From JBHHYR01 sp046757585 (lineage in GTDB: Bacteria > Desulfobacterota > Binatia > HRBIN30): a stretch of DNA of 20,636 bases. The notes beneath the pieces were generated by a model. It was given only the letters and a program-made list of their open reading frames with translations, did not search any database and was not told where the DNA came from. Of this stretch, positions 13,158 to 20,636 are shown one piece after another. Position numbers and translations under genes: made by a program. Numbering within the stretch: the stretch's first letter is position 1; each line of letters starts with the position of its first letter. The stretch lies in the NCBI GenBank assembly GCA_046757585.1, contig JBHHYR010000051.1:1-20636 (forward strand). Reading direction: 5' to 3'.

Positions 13158-14510
13158 TCATGGCGAACTCTGCGCCACAACAGTCTTGAACACATTCCAA
13201 CTCTTCAGCAGATCGAGAGCCCGATCGAGCTGCGGATCCTTGCCCAGCTCGCCCTGGCGCCGGCCCTCCGGCTCGCTGAGGGTGTGCTCGTGCTCGGGTT
13301 TCCCATTGTGTGGCGCCGTCTTGTTCTGCTGCTCGAAGTGATGCGGGAGGTTGTCCTCACGGACCACTGGAAAATGGGGCCCACCGCGCGCTTTGGCATG
13401 CACGAACACGTTATCAACCACAATGTCCGGCGTGATGCCGGTTGCTTGAATCGAGCGGCCGTTAGGCGTGTAATAACGCGCGGTCGTCAATCGCACGGCT
13501 GCCGAGCCGTCCAGCGGCAAAATCGTTTGCACAGAACCCTTGCCGAAGGTTGGTGTGCCCAACAGGAGGGCGCGTTTGTGGTCTTGCAGGCACCCGGCGA
13601 CAATTTCCGATGCGCTGGCACTGCCGCCATTGACTAAGGCTATCATCGGAAAATCCGTGTGACTGGCCGCCCTGTGCGCGAAGTACTTTTGTTTCTGACT
13701 TTCCAGCCGCCCATCCGTGTACACGACCAGCCCGGAGTCAATGAACTCGTCTGCGACCTTGACAGCCTGCGTCAGCAGTCCGCCGGGATTGTTCCGCAAG
13801 TCGAGGACGAGGCCCGAGAGCGGGCCTTCGTTCTCCTCCTCCAGCTTGGTCAACGCTTGGCGTAGATCGCTATCGGTACGCTCCTGAAACTGGGTGATGC
13901 GCAGGTACCCGTAGCCGCGGTCCAATAAACGTGCCTTGACGCTGTGAATCTTGATGACCTCGCGCGTGAGCGTCAGCTCAATGAGATCGGGTGCATCCTC
14001 GCGCCGTATCGTAATATGGATCGTAGTGCCTTTGGGCCCCCGCATCTTCTTGACCGCCTCGACCAGCGGCATATCTTTGGTGAACTCGTCTTCGATCTTG
14101 ATGATCTGGTCTCCCGACTTGATTCCGGCACGGTATGCCGGCGTATCTTCGATGGGTGAGACGACAGTGAGGACGTTGTTGCGGATGGTGATTTCGATGC
14201 CCAAGCCGCCGAAGCTGCCGCGCGTGTCGACCTGCAGTTCCTTGTACAGATCCGGGGGCAGATAGGCGCTATGGGGATCGAGCGAGTTCAGCATCCCGGT
14301 GATCGCTCCGTCGATCAGCTGTCTTGTGGTGACGGCATCGACGTAGTTCTTCTGCACCAGAGCCAGTACATCGGTGAAGACCTCGATCTTGTCGTAGGTG
14401 TCCTTCGCCACCGCGGAAACGCGGCCTACCAAGCGGCCGCCGAACGACAGCGCCGCGGTCACGGCGCACACCAACACAAGGGTCACCAGTCTGCGCTTTC
14501 GGTTGTTCAT
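13158..14510 (-). CDS. ctpA: Carboxy-terminal processing serine protease (S41 family, CtpA)
   Basis: The product has 450 aa. An N-terminal signal or anchor segment (7-22, RLVTLVLVCAVTAALS) places it in the periplasm. A cap domain (SLDPHSAYL, 76-84) comes first, then a PDZ domain (about 100-170, GSFGGLGIEI, AGIKSGDQIIKI) and the S41 domain with LVLDLRNNPGG (235-244). The catalytic Ser299 lies in GGSASASEIVAG and the catalytic Lys324 in TFGKGSVQT, 25 residues apart as in known CtpA enzymes. The C-terminal about 65 residues are charged and His/Glu-rich, ending in a helical LDRALDLLKSW. CtpA degrades or trims envelope proteins, often peptidoglycan hydrolases. EnvC, a common upstream partner, is not present; a divergent hypothetical gene is. 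The gene has its own strong promoter and ends at a terminator. Confidence 0.95.
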   Translation of the reverse strand: MNNRKRRLVTLVLVCAVTAALSFGGRLVGRVSAVAKDTYDKIEVFTDVLALVQKNYVDAVTTRQLIDGAITGMLNSLDPHSAYLPPDLYKELQVDTRGSFGGLGIEITIRNNVLTVVSPIEDTPAYRAGIKSGDQIIKIEDEFTKDMPLVEAVKKMRGPKGTTIHITIRREDAPDLIELTLTREVIKIHSVKARLLDRGYGYLRITQFQERTDSDLRQALTKLEEENEGPLSGLVLDLRNNPGGLLTQAVKVADEFIDSGLVVYTDGRLESQKQKYFAHRAASHTDFPMIALVNGGSASASEIVAGCLQDHKRALLLGTPTFGKGSVQTILPLDGSAAVRLTTARYYTPNGRSIQATGITPDIVVDNVFVHAKARGGPHFPVVREDNLPHHFEQQNKTAPHNGKPEHEHTLSEPEGRRQGELGKDPQLDRALDLLKSWNVFKTVVAQSSP

Positions 14511-14539
14511 CGAATCAAATGCCCTTCCATAACGGCTGG

Positions 14540-14568
14540 ATTATAGCCCAACGGCGCCGGGCCTACAA
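14540..14568 (-). promoter_or_regulatory. Sigma-70 promoter of ctpA
   Basis: On the minus strand TTGTAG (14563-14568), a 17-nt spacer and a perfect TATAAT (14540-14545). The transcription start would be near 14533, about 22 nt before ATG 14510. GGAAGGG lies 11 nt before the ATG as a slightly distant ribosome site. This is the best sigma-70 promoter in the window. Confidence 0.7.
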
Positions 14569-14678
14569 TTGACCCGCGCTCCAGCGTTGGCCATTCATCT
14601 TGCTTTCGCGCCGATATCCTGAAGAATGGACAGTAGAGAAGAACGTGCAGTGAAGCGCAAGATGCCTGAGGTGCAGCG

Positions 14679-15263
14679 ATGAGTTCGTCCGCTCTGCTTC
14701 AACGCAATTTGACAGAGTTCTTTCGGGATCTCCTCCAGGGCGCCATGCACACGCAAGCGGTGCGGTCCAGTGAGGATATGGAGTTCTACTTGGTGAAGCT
14801 GCTGGAGGCCTTTGCCCGTACCGAGAAGGGCTGGTTCGATCGCCCGCTGGCGCTCGATTACCTGGAAGCCTTCCACAGCCCGCTCACCCGCCGTTACGGT
14901 AAGCTGAAGCGCGTTGGCGACACCGCGTTGTTCGTGTCCGGCGTGTTTATGGAAAGCCTGCATCGCAAGCTGGTGAGTACTGACTACTATGTGCAACTCG
15001 GCAGCACGGCGTACGCGCATCTCGCAGCGCTGCCGAGTGACGTCGGGGTGGTTCGCGGCGCCCTCTTCGCGGAGCTGGCGGAACGGTTCTCGGATTTCGT
15101 GCGGGTGTTGGCTGAAATCAGCTTCGAGCGCCTCTTTCGTGGCGATGCACATACGCTACGGGTCTATACCCGCTGGATGTATACGCGCAGCCAGCGCGAC
15201 GCGCGCTGGCTGCTCCGCCACGGCATCATTCCCTATGCGCCGCCCAGCAACGGCGGGCACTAG
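14679..15263 (+). CDS. Conserved hypothetical protein, 194 aa, all-helical
   Basis: ATG 14679 has GAGGTG about 6 nt ahead. The product is soluble, predicted almost entirely helical, with no signal peptide. It resembles a family I remember only as hypothetical proteins in Deltaproteobacteria and related genomes. It shares the pattern MEFYLVKLLEAFAR (about 34-47), RVGDTALFVSGVFMESL, DYYVQLGSTAYAHLAAL and the closing LLRHGIIPYAPP. No catalytic motif stands out; Tyr, Phe and Arg are abundant. It diverges from ctpA and converges with the PmtA gene, so it is probably a single-gene unit. Function unknown. Confidence 0.85.
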   Translation: MSSSALLQRNLTEFFRDLLQGAMHTQAVRSSEDMEFYLVKLLEAFARTEKGWFDRPLALDYLEAFHSPLTRRYGKLKRVGDTALFVSGVFMESLHRKLVSTDYYVQLGSTAYAHLAALPSDVGVVRGALFAELAERFSDFVRVLAEISFERLFRGDAHTLRVYTRWMYTRSQRDARWLLRHGIIPYAPPSNGGH

Positions 15264-15291
15264 CTGTAGAACGGTCCCCCTCCCCCTGCGG

Positions 15292-15310
15292 GCAGCTCGG
15301 CATGAGCTGC
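15292..15310 (+). terminator. Hairpin between convergent genes, possible weak terminator
   Basis: GCAGCTC (15292-15298), loop GGCAT and GAGCTGC (15304-15310) form a perfect 7-bp stem 28 nt after the hypothetical gene's stop. The following AGCAGCCTTGATTT has only scattered T residues, so intrinsic termination would be weak. The minus strand has no T-run at all. Confidence 0.35.
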
Positions 15311-15387
15311 AGCAGCCTTGATTTCGCAACCGCTTCCGCCCGCCCTGGCCGTGTCAAAGGACGCGAGCCGATTCTCTCGGACAGCCC

Positions 15388-16029
15388 TTAGGCTGCCAGC
15401 GACTTCCGGCTTCTGCCGACGACGATGGTGAAAAGCGAACGTCGCGCTGTCTTGTAAGTGCGCGTGACCTCGAGGGGCACGCCGCCGACCACCTCATCGA
15501 GGGCCAACGTGTGCCAGCCCAGCCGGCGGGTGATCGGCTCGATGAACCTGTCGAGCCCAGCCAGGAGCCGGTTCGGGCTGCGAAAGTGGTTGATAATGAC
15601 CACGGTCGCGCCCGGTTTGCTCACGCGAAGCATCTCGCGCATCAGCCGGCCAGCATCGGGTACGACACTGACGACGTGAAACGCCATGACATAGTCGAAC
15701 GTACTGTCGGGGAACTTCAGGTTCAGGGCGTCCATTTCCATCACGTTCAGGTGGCGCCAAGCGTTCTGATCGATCTTTTCCTGTGCTTGTTCGAGCATGT
15801 CCGGCGCCAGGTCGATGCCGGTGACCTGGCAATGGGTGGGATACGCGACCAGGGACAGGCCGGTCCCGACGCCGACTTCCAGGACACGTGCGCCGGGCTC
15901 GATGTTGAGTGAGCGGATCGCCCCCTGGATGCGCGGGTAGAACACTCGGGAAAACAGGTGATCGTACAGGTGCGAGAACTCGTAGTAGAGCTTGCTCTGG
16001 TGCGCTTGGGTTCCTTCAAGGATGGGCAT
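15388..16029 (-). CDS. pmtA: PmtA-type phosphatidylethanolamine N-methyltransferase
   Basis: The product has 213 aa from ATG 16029, preceded by GGGAGAG; upstream in-frame codons are not coding-like. It is a class I SAM-dependent methyltransferase with motif I VLEVGVGTGLSL (49-60), GIDLAPDMLEQA (71-82), MDALNLKFPDSTFDYVMAFH and KPGATVVIINHFRSPN. The N-terminal YYEFSHLYDHLF and the HFRSP segment are typical of the Rhodobacter-type PmtA, which methylates phosphatidylethanolamine towards phosphatidylcholine at the membrane surface. Related enzymes methylate ubiquinone precursors, so the substrate is likely but not certain. The gene lies 53 nt downstream of a small HTH gene in the recJ direction. 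Confidence 0.75.
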   Translation of the reverse strand: MPILEGTQAHQSKLYYEFSHLYDHLFSRVFYPRIQGAIRSLNIEPGARVLEVGVGTGLSLVAYPTHCQVTGIDLAPDMLEQAQEKIDQNAWRHLNVMEMDALNLKFPDSTFDYVMAFHVVSVVPDAGRLMREMLRVSKPGATVVIINHFRSPNRLLAGLDRFIEPITRRLGWHTLALDEVVGGVPLEVTRTYKTARRSLFTIVVGRSRKSLAA

Positions 16030-16082
16030 GGTCTCTCCCGCTCTGTGGTCCGCCCAGCGTTGCGATAGAATTGCTGGCCAGT

Positions 16083-16271
16083 CTACGCCGCGGTGTCGCC
16101 GCGCAACTGGCGTTTGAAGATCGCGATGTCCCGCCGGCGGAAGCGCCACTGGCGGCCTTTCTTGAACGCGGGCAGAATGCTCTTGCGGGCAAACTCATTC
16201 ACCGTGTCAGGACTCAGGTCCAGAATTGAGGCCACATCCTTACTGTTCAAGATCGCGTCATCTCGGTCCAT
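16083..16271 (-). CDS. Small excisionase-like (MerR-fold HTH_17) DNA-binding protein
   Basis: The product has 62 aa. Almost the whole protein is a winged helix-turn-helix: NSKDVASILDLSPDTVNEF (9-27) is the HTH, KSILPAFKKGRQWRFRR (30-46) is the wing, and DIAIFKRQL is the closing helix. Such HTH_17 proteins are annotated as excisionase-family but often are small regulators away from any phage. No integrase, attachment site or other prophage gene lies nearby, so a regulator is more likely. The start ATG 16271 has no strong Shine-Dalgarno sequence. A GC hairpin (16288-16302, GGGGC/GCCCC) lies in the 119-nt gap to recJ. It could regulate the downstream methyltransferase gene. Confidence 0.75.
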   Translation of the reverse strand: MDRDDAILNSKDVASILDLSPDTVNEFARKSILPAFKKGRQWRFRRRDIAIFKRQLRGDTAA

Positions 16272-16390
16272 TTTTGCGGCTCACGGCGGGGCGAGTCGCC
16301 CCCCGTTTGGGCTAAGAACGGCTAACACGCCGTGCCAGGCCAGTCAAGCTGGGCCGCGCGCCTGCTCCAGAGGCCTCGTAAACGGGTGAT

Positions 16391-18112
16391 TCACGGGACT
16401 TTCCCTGCCCCGCTCGGCCGCAGCCCGCGTAGGCGGAGCTGAATGGAACGGGTCCCGTTCCATTCGTTGTGCTCGGGCGAAAACAAAACGTCAAGCGGCC
16501 CTCCCTCTTTGAGGGGGCTGTCAGCCATCCCGAAGCCGATGGCGGAGAATGCCCGATCTCCCTGCCGGAGGTAGAGCTTGAGGTGTTTCTCGCCGACGAT
16601 GCGGCGCGACAGCGCAACCACCTGGCGCGTAAGGAAAATCGGCTCCGGGTTGCCCGGCCCGTGCGGTTTCAGCCGCTCGAGGTCTTCCAGCAAGGCGTCG
16701 CTAATGTCGGCAAACCCGAGCTCCGCATCGATCGACGTCTCCTGAACGAAATGCTCCGGTCTGGTCCGCGCGCGCACCGCAGCCTCGAATTGCTCGGCAA
16801 AAGCGGCGACCTGTTCGCACCGGATGCTCAAGCCTGCGGCCATCCGGTGACCCCCGAATCCCTCCAAGCTCTGGCCGCACGCCTTGAAGGTCTGGTGCAG
16901 GTTGAGACCTGGGATGCTGCGTCCCGAGCCGCGACCCATCCCAGTATTCGTGTCCACCGCAAGGAGCACTGTGGGCCGATAAAAGCGCTCTACCAACCGC
17001 GAGGCGACGATGCCGATCACGCCGGGGTGCCAGTCGGAGGATGCCAGCACGATACTGCGCCGATCGGCAAATGCGCGGTCACGCTCGATCCGGCGGATCG
17101 CGTCATCGAAGATGTCGAGCTCGATGGCTTGCCGGGCCCGATTGTCCCGGTCCAGGTCGGCCGCCAGTTGCTCGGCGCGTGCTGGATCATCGGTCGTGAG
17201 CAGCTCGATCGCACGGCCCGCATCTGCAAGCCGTCCGCTGGCGTTGAGTCTGGGTCCTAAGCGAAAACTGACGGTGCCGGGCGACACTTCGCTCACGCTG
17301 CTGACGCCCTTGAGTGCCACCAAGCCGGGGTGCGTGGTTCGCGTCAACTCGCGCAGCCCATATTTCACCAGGACCCGATTCTCTTCGACGAGAGGCACGA
17401 TGTCGCCAATCGTGCCGAGTGTGACGAGGTCCAGATAGCGGCGCAGGTCGGGCAGGTCGGTATGCCCCGCCTCGCGCAGTCGCAATCGCACGCCCAAGGC
17501 GAGGTAAAAAGCAACTCCCGCGCCACAGAGTCCCGTGAAGGGGAAGCCGGCGTCCGGCTCGATCGGGTTGAGCACGGCGTGCGCAGGCAGCGGGGTACCT
17601 GAGACCTGATGGTGATCGCAGACGATTGTGTCGATGCCCAGGCGGCGTGCGGTGGCGATCTCCCGGTGACTGACCCCGCCACAGTCAACGGTGATCATCA
17701 CCCGGGCGCCCGCGGCTCCCAGGCGCTCGACGCCAGCCTCACTGACACCGTAGCCGTCGCGCAACCGGTGTGGGACGTACAGTACGGGTTCGTGGCCGAG
17801 CGCCCGCAGAAAGCGCACTAAGAGTGCGCTGCCACTGATGCCGTCAACGTCGTAGTCTGCGTAGATACCGATGCGCTCGCCGGTGCGCAGGGCAGTGATG
17901 ATCCGATCGGCTGCCACCGGCATGTCTTTGAACAGCATCGGCGAGCGCAAATGCTCCGCGAGCCGGGCGTTGAGGAAGGGGGCAACGGCTTGGGGTGTCC
18001 TGATCCCACGCGCGCTGAGCAGGCGCGCCAGCAACGCGGACACGCCCGTCTCACGGCACAACTGCGTCTCGACGTCCGGCTGACACGTACGCAGAATCCA
18101 CCGTCGTGCCAT
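16391..18112 (-). CDS. recJ: Single-stranded-DNA-specific exonuclease RecJ
   Basis: The product has 573 aa, a normal length. It carries the DHH phosphoesterase motifs: ADYDVDG (85-91), VDCGG (142-146), CDHH (165-168) and TIGDIVPL (234-241), which bind two Mn/Mg ions. The DHHA1 part has SSDWHPGVIGIVASRL, GRGSGRSIPGLNLHQ and GGHRMAAGLSI. The C-terminal OB-fold region contains LKPHGPGNPEPIF and HLKLYLRQG. RecJ degrades single-stranded DNA 5' to 3' in RecF recombination and mismatch or base-excision repair. ATG 18112 lies 8 nt after the secF stop. The secD-secF-recJ order occurs in several deltaproteobacterial genomes. Confidence 0.96.
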   Translation of the reverse strand: MARRWILRTCQPDVETQLCRETGVSALLARLLSARGIRTPQAVAPFLNARLAEHLRSPMLFKDMPVAADRIITALRTGERIGIYADYDVDGISGSALLVRFLRALGHEPVLYVPHRLRDGYGVSEAGVERLGAAGARVMITVDCGGVSHREIATARRLGIDTIVCDHHQVSGTPLPAHAVLNPIEPDAGFPFTGLCGAGVAFYLALGVRLRLREAGHTDLPDLRRYLDLVTLGTIGDIVPLVEENRVLVKYGLRELTRTTHPGLVALKGVSSVSEVSPGTVSFRLGPRLNASGRLADAGRAIELLTTDDPARAEQLAADLDRDNRARQAIELDIFDDAIRRIERDRAFADRRSIVLASSDWHPGVIGIVASRLVERFYRPTVLLAVDTNTGMGRGSGRSIPGLNLHQTFKACGQSLEGFGGHRMAAGLSIRCEQVAAFAEQFEAAVRARTRPEHFVQETSIDAELGFADISDALLEDLERLKPHGPGNPEPIFLTRQVVALSRRIVGEKHLKLYLRQGDRAFSAIGFGMADSPLKEGGPLDVLFSPEHNEWNGTRSIQLRLRGLRPSGAGKVP

Positions 18113-18120
18113 GGCCGGGA

Positions 18121-19038
18121 TCAGCGGCGGCGACGGCGCGACCCGCGTTCGAGGTACAACACGATCGGACTGGAGACGTAGATCGACGAGTACGTCCCAA
18201 CCGAGAAACCCACGAGGAGCGTGAACGCAAAACCATGGATGACGTTGCCACCCAGGACGAACAACGCGAGGATGACGAGGAGCGCAGTGCCCGTGGTCAG
18301 AATCGTACGGCTCAGCGTTTCATTGATGCTGCTGTTGATGATTGCCGCTAGGGGATCACGCGGGTGTTTGCGCATGTTTTCCCGGATCCGATCGGACACG
18401 ATCACCGTGTCGTTGACCGAGAAGCCCACGACCGTCAACAACGCGGCCACGACGGTGAGATCGACTTCGTACGCGAACAGGGACAGCGCCCCCACGCTGA
18501 TGAAGACGTCATGCAACAAAGCCACGGCTGCGCCGATGCCAAAGCGCAGCTCGAAACGGAACCAGATGTAGGCTCCCATCATGAGCGTGGCGAAAGCCAC
18601 CGCCAAGATGGCGCGCCGCCGCAAGTCCTTCCCGACCTTCGGTCCGACCATCTCCACGCGCTGAACCTCGAACGCGTCCTTGCCGAATTTCCGCTCCATG
18701 GAGGCGGCCACCTGCTTGCTCACGCTCGTCTTGGACGCATCCAGGGGTAGCCGGATGAGAAACTCCTCGCCACCTGCGGTGCTGCTGGAGCCGAAGTCCT
18801 GGATGGGTGCGTCCCCGAATCCCAACGGGCTCAGCGTGCTGCGGATCTCGCGGATCGGCAGGTTGTGGCTGAAGCGCACCTGCATCATCGTGCCACCCGA
18901 AAAGTCGATCCCGTAGTTGGGACCGTTGTGGATGACCAAGGACACGACGCCGGCCAGAATGAGCAGGCACGAGAAGCCGATCGCCCAGCGGCTGTAGCCA
19001 ATGAAGTCGATTTTGGTGTCTGGTCTAATCAGTTCCAT
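18121..19038 (-). CDS. secF: Protein translocase subunit SecF
   Basis: The product has 305 aa. One N-terminal membrane helix (18-36, WAIGFSCLLILAGVVSLVI) is followed by the SecF signature GIDFSGGTMMQVRF (43-56) and a periplasmic P4-like domain of about 90 residues. Five more helices follow, including VVAALLTVVGFSVNDTVIVSDR with the conserved VGFSxNDT motif. It ends in a basic tail (GSRRRRR). It pairs with SecD in the inner membrane and uses the proton gradient to pull secreted proteins to the periplasmic side after SecA-driven translocation. ATG 19038 is 6 nt after the secD stop, so the two are cotranslated. Confidence 0.96.
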   Translation of the reverse strand: MELIRPDTKIDFIGYSRWAIGFSCLLILAGVVSLVIHNGPNYGIDFSGGTMMQVRFSHNLPIREIRSTLSPLGFGDAPIQDFGSSSTAGGEEFLIRLPLDASKTSVSKQVAASMERKFGKDAFEVQRVEMVGPKVGKDLRRRAILAVAFATLMMGAYIWFRFELRFGIGAAVALLHDVFISVGALSLFAYEVDLTVVAALLTVVGFSVNDTVIVSDRIRENMRKHPRDPLAAIINSSINETLSRTILTTGTALLVILALFVLGGNVIHGFAFTLLVGFSVGTYSSIYVSSPIVLYLERGSRRRRR

Positions 19039-19044
19039 GTGCGT

Positions 19045-20636
19045 TCAGATGCTCACCGTCTGCAGCCTGCGGGTAGACAGCAGGTAGTCGTAAACCACCC
19101 GTGTGCCGACCACGGCTGTGAACACACTGCTGGCAATGCCGATGCACAGCGTGACCGCAAAGCCCTTCACCGGCCCCGAGCCGAACTGGAAGAGGATGAT
19201 GCCAGAGAGGAACGTCGTGATATTGGAGTCGAGGATCGCTGGCAACGCGCGTTCATACCCCGCGTCGATGGCCGCGCGCGGGCTCTTCCCGAGCCGCAGC
19301 TCTTCCCGGATGCGTTCGTTGATCAGGACGTTTGCGTCGACCGCCATTCCGAGGGTCAGCACGATGCCGGCAATACCCGGCAGGGTCAGGGTGGCCTGGA
19401 AAGCTGCCAGCGCGGCAATCAGGTACACCACGTTGAGGATCAGGGCCATGTCGGCCAGCACGCCGGCGAACTTGTAGTACACCAGCATGAAAAGAATGAC
19501 CAACGTCCCTCCAACGATGAACGATCGCACCCCCTGCCGGATGGAATCTTGACCCAGGGAAGGGCCAACCGTGCGCTCCTCCGCAACGTGCACCGGCGCC
19601 GGTAGCGCGCCGGCGCGCAGTACGATCGCGAGGTCACGCGCCTCCTTGATGTCAAAGTTGCCGGTGATCGAGGCGCGCCCACCGCTGATACGCTCGCGGA
19701 TCACCGGGGCCGAGTACACGGTGTTGTCCAGGATGATCGCCAGGCGCCGCCCGACGTTCCGCGCCGTCAGTTCATCGAACAGCTTGGCGCCGCGGGCATT
19801 GAACTCGAGGGCCACGTAAGGCCCCTCGAGCTGCGTCGCCGGCCGCACCAGCGCATCGGCAATGGTTTCCCCGGTCATCAGCGTGCGCGACTCGACGAGG
19901 TACTGCACCCGTTGACTTCGCCCCGTCATGCGGTCCACGTCGACTCCGTTCAAGACCTCGGTTCCGGGGGGCAGCGGCTTTTTGCCGGAAATGTAGTCCT
20001 GCGGATTTGGAACTTCGGAGACGATCTTGAACTCCAAGACGGCCGTGCGACCAATCAGGTCTTTTGCCCGCTCGGGATCCTGGATCCCGGGAAGCTGAAT
20101 CAAGATGTCCTCCGATCCCTGGCGCTGAATGGTGGGCTCGGTCACGCCGAACTGATCGACGCGGTTGCGGATGGTTTCCAGCGATTGCTCCACGGCGAAC
20201 TCGCGCAGGCGCTGCTCCTCCCGCTTGATCAGCGCCAGGCGCATGCTCAGGCGGCCATCTTCACTGCTCGCGTTCTCAATATGCAGGTTCGGGAACCGGT
20301 TCTTGATGAAGTCTGTGAATCGGGAGCGATCATGCGTGGCGAGACGCACGGTGATCCGCGAATCCTTGCGCTCGGCGCTATCGAGCGTGATCTTCGCGTC
20401 ACGCAGTTCCCGCTTGAGTTCGTCGATGTCGTGATCGAGGGCGTTCTCGATGGCCTTTTGCACCTCCACGGTCATGACCAAATGCGTGCCCCCTTGCAGG
20501 TCGAGTCCCAGGTGCACCCCCTGTGTGGGCAAGTAGTCTTTCCAAAACTGCGGCAGGTCTGTCACGAACGACGGAACGAGGTACACGGCGGCTATCACCG
20601 TTAGCCCCAGAATGAGTGCGATCCGATACGTCAAGC
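19045..20636 (-). CDS. secD: Protein translocase subunit SecD (5' end at or beyond the window edge)
   Basis: At least 529 residues are present. The only possible start inside the window is TTG at 20634, two bases from the edge, so the true start probably lies outside by a few codons. The first membrane helix (RIALILGLTVIAAVYLVPSF) is followed by GLDLQGGTHLVM. The long periplasmic P1 region includes TIRNRVDQFGVTEPTIQRQG and ILIQLPGIQDPERAKDLIG. The C-terminal RND-type membrane domain carries LTLGMAVDANVLINERIREE and GFAVTLCIGIASSVFTAV. It forms a complex with SecF. The gene is first of the visible secD-secF-recJ unit. yajC and tgt commonly precede it but cannot be checked here. Confidence 0.96.
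   Translation of the reverse strand, partial: LTYRIALILGLTVIAAVYLVPSFVTDLPQFWKDYLPTQGVHLGLDLQGGTHLVMTVEVQKAIENALDHDIDELKRELRDAKITLDSAERKDSRITVRLATHDRSRFTDFIKNRFPNLHIENASSEDGRLSMRLALIKREEQRLREFAVEQSLETIRNRVDQFGVTEPTIQRQGSEDILIQLPGIQDPERAKDLIGRTAVLEFKIVSEVPNPQDYISGKKPLPPGTEVLNGVDVDRMTGRSQRVQYLVESRTLMTGETIADALVRPATQLEGPYVALEFNARGAKLFDELTARNVGRRLAIILDNTVYSAPVIRERISGGRASITGNFDIKEARDLAIVLRAGALPAPVHVAEERTVGPSLGQDSIRQGVRSFIVGGTLVILFMLVYYKFAGVLADMALILNVVYLIAALAAFQATLTLPGIAGIVLTLGMAVDANVLINERIREELRLGKSPRAAIDAGYERALPAILDSNITTFLSGIILFQFGSGPVKGFAVTLCIGIASSVFTAVVGTRVVYDYLLSTRRLQTVSI

Noticed and set aside
16083..16271. Excisionase of an integrated element
   Set aside because: No integrase, flanking direct repeats, tRNA target or phage genes are visible around it.
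16288..16302. Hairpin GGGGC/GCCCC as a recJ terminator
   Set aside because: The stem is short and no T-run follows on the minus strand, so intrinsic termination is not supported.
16469..17260. Plus-strand frame of 263 codons within recJ
   Set aside because: It is antisense to conserved RecJ DHH/DHHA1 motifs and has no family resemblance of its own.
18865..20604. Plus-strand frames of 230-246 codons across secD and secF
   Set aside because: They are antisense shadows of unmistakable SecD and SecF sequences.

Overview
The window is GC-rich chromosomal DNA from a Gram-negative bacterium, dense with genes mostly on the minus strand. It holds a Sec-type envelope, a lipoprotein, a CtpA-type periplasmic protease and a YibQ-type divergent polysaccharide deacetylase. 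The organism is probably a deltaproteobacterial-type lineage. The best hint towards an uncultured group such as Candidatus Binatia/Binatota (Desulfobacterota_B) is the cysteine-patterned secreted protein at the left edge, together with the two-domain CPYC/GST-N protein. That placement rests on remembered family resemblance and not on a search.

Left region (1-3677): a secreted Cys-rich protein (partial) and a stand-alone sigma-70 region-4 protein are read leftwards. A GAF/AAA+/Fis bacterial enhancer-binding protein (EBP) diverges from them. A good sigma-54-type -24/-12 element faces the sigma-4 gene, while the EBP has GAHSTA where sigma-54 activators carry GAFTGA. This is the most unusual part of the window and may be a small regulatory cascade that controls a secreted protein.

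Accessory middle (3735-8630): an AbiEii-type nucleotidyltransferase overlaps a small partner gene, with perfect palindromes upstream. Next come a methylenetetrahydrofolate reductase and a protein with two GST-N/glutaredoxin-like domains, then a divergent VOC protein. An 816-bp stretch without an intact gene follows, holding a RelE-like remnant and a cluster of short hairpins. A glycine-zipper lipoprotein closes the region.

Housekeeping block 1 (8656-14510, minus): ctpA, divergent polysaccharide deacetylase, xseA, xseB, ispA, tlyA. It has a clear promoter in front of ctpA and an intrinsic terminator between ctpA and the deacetylase. The dxs gene, often found between ispA and tlyA in other bacteria, is absent. 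A conserved hypothetical gene (14679-15263) diverges from ctpA.

Housekeeping block 2 (15388-20636, minus): secD (5' end at or beyond the window edge), secF and recJ, tightly packed. A small excisionase-like HTH gene and a PmtA-type phospholipid N-methyltransferase follow. I saw no tRNA, rRNA, CRISPR array or insertion sequence.
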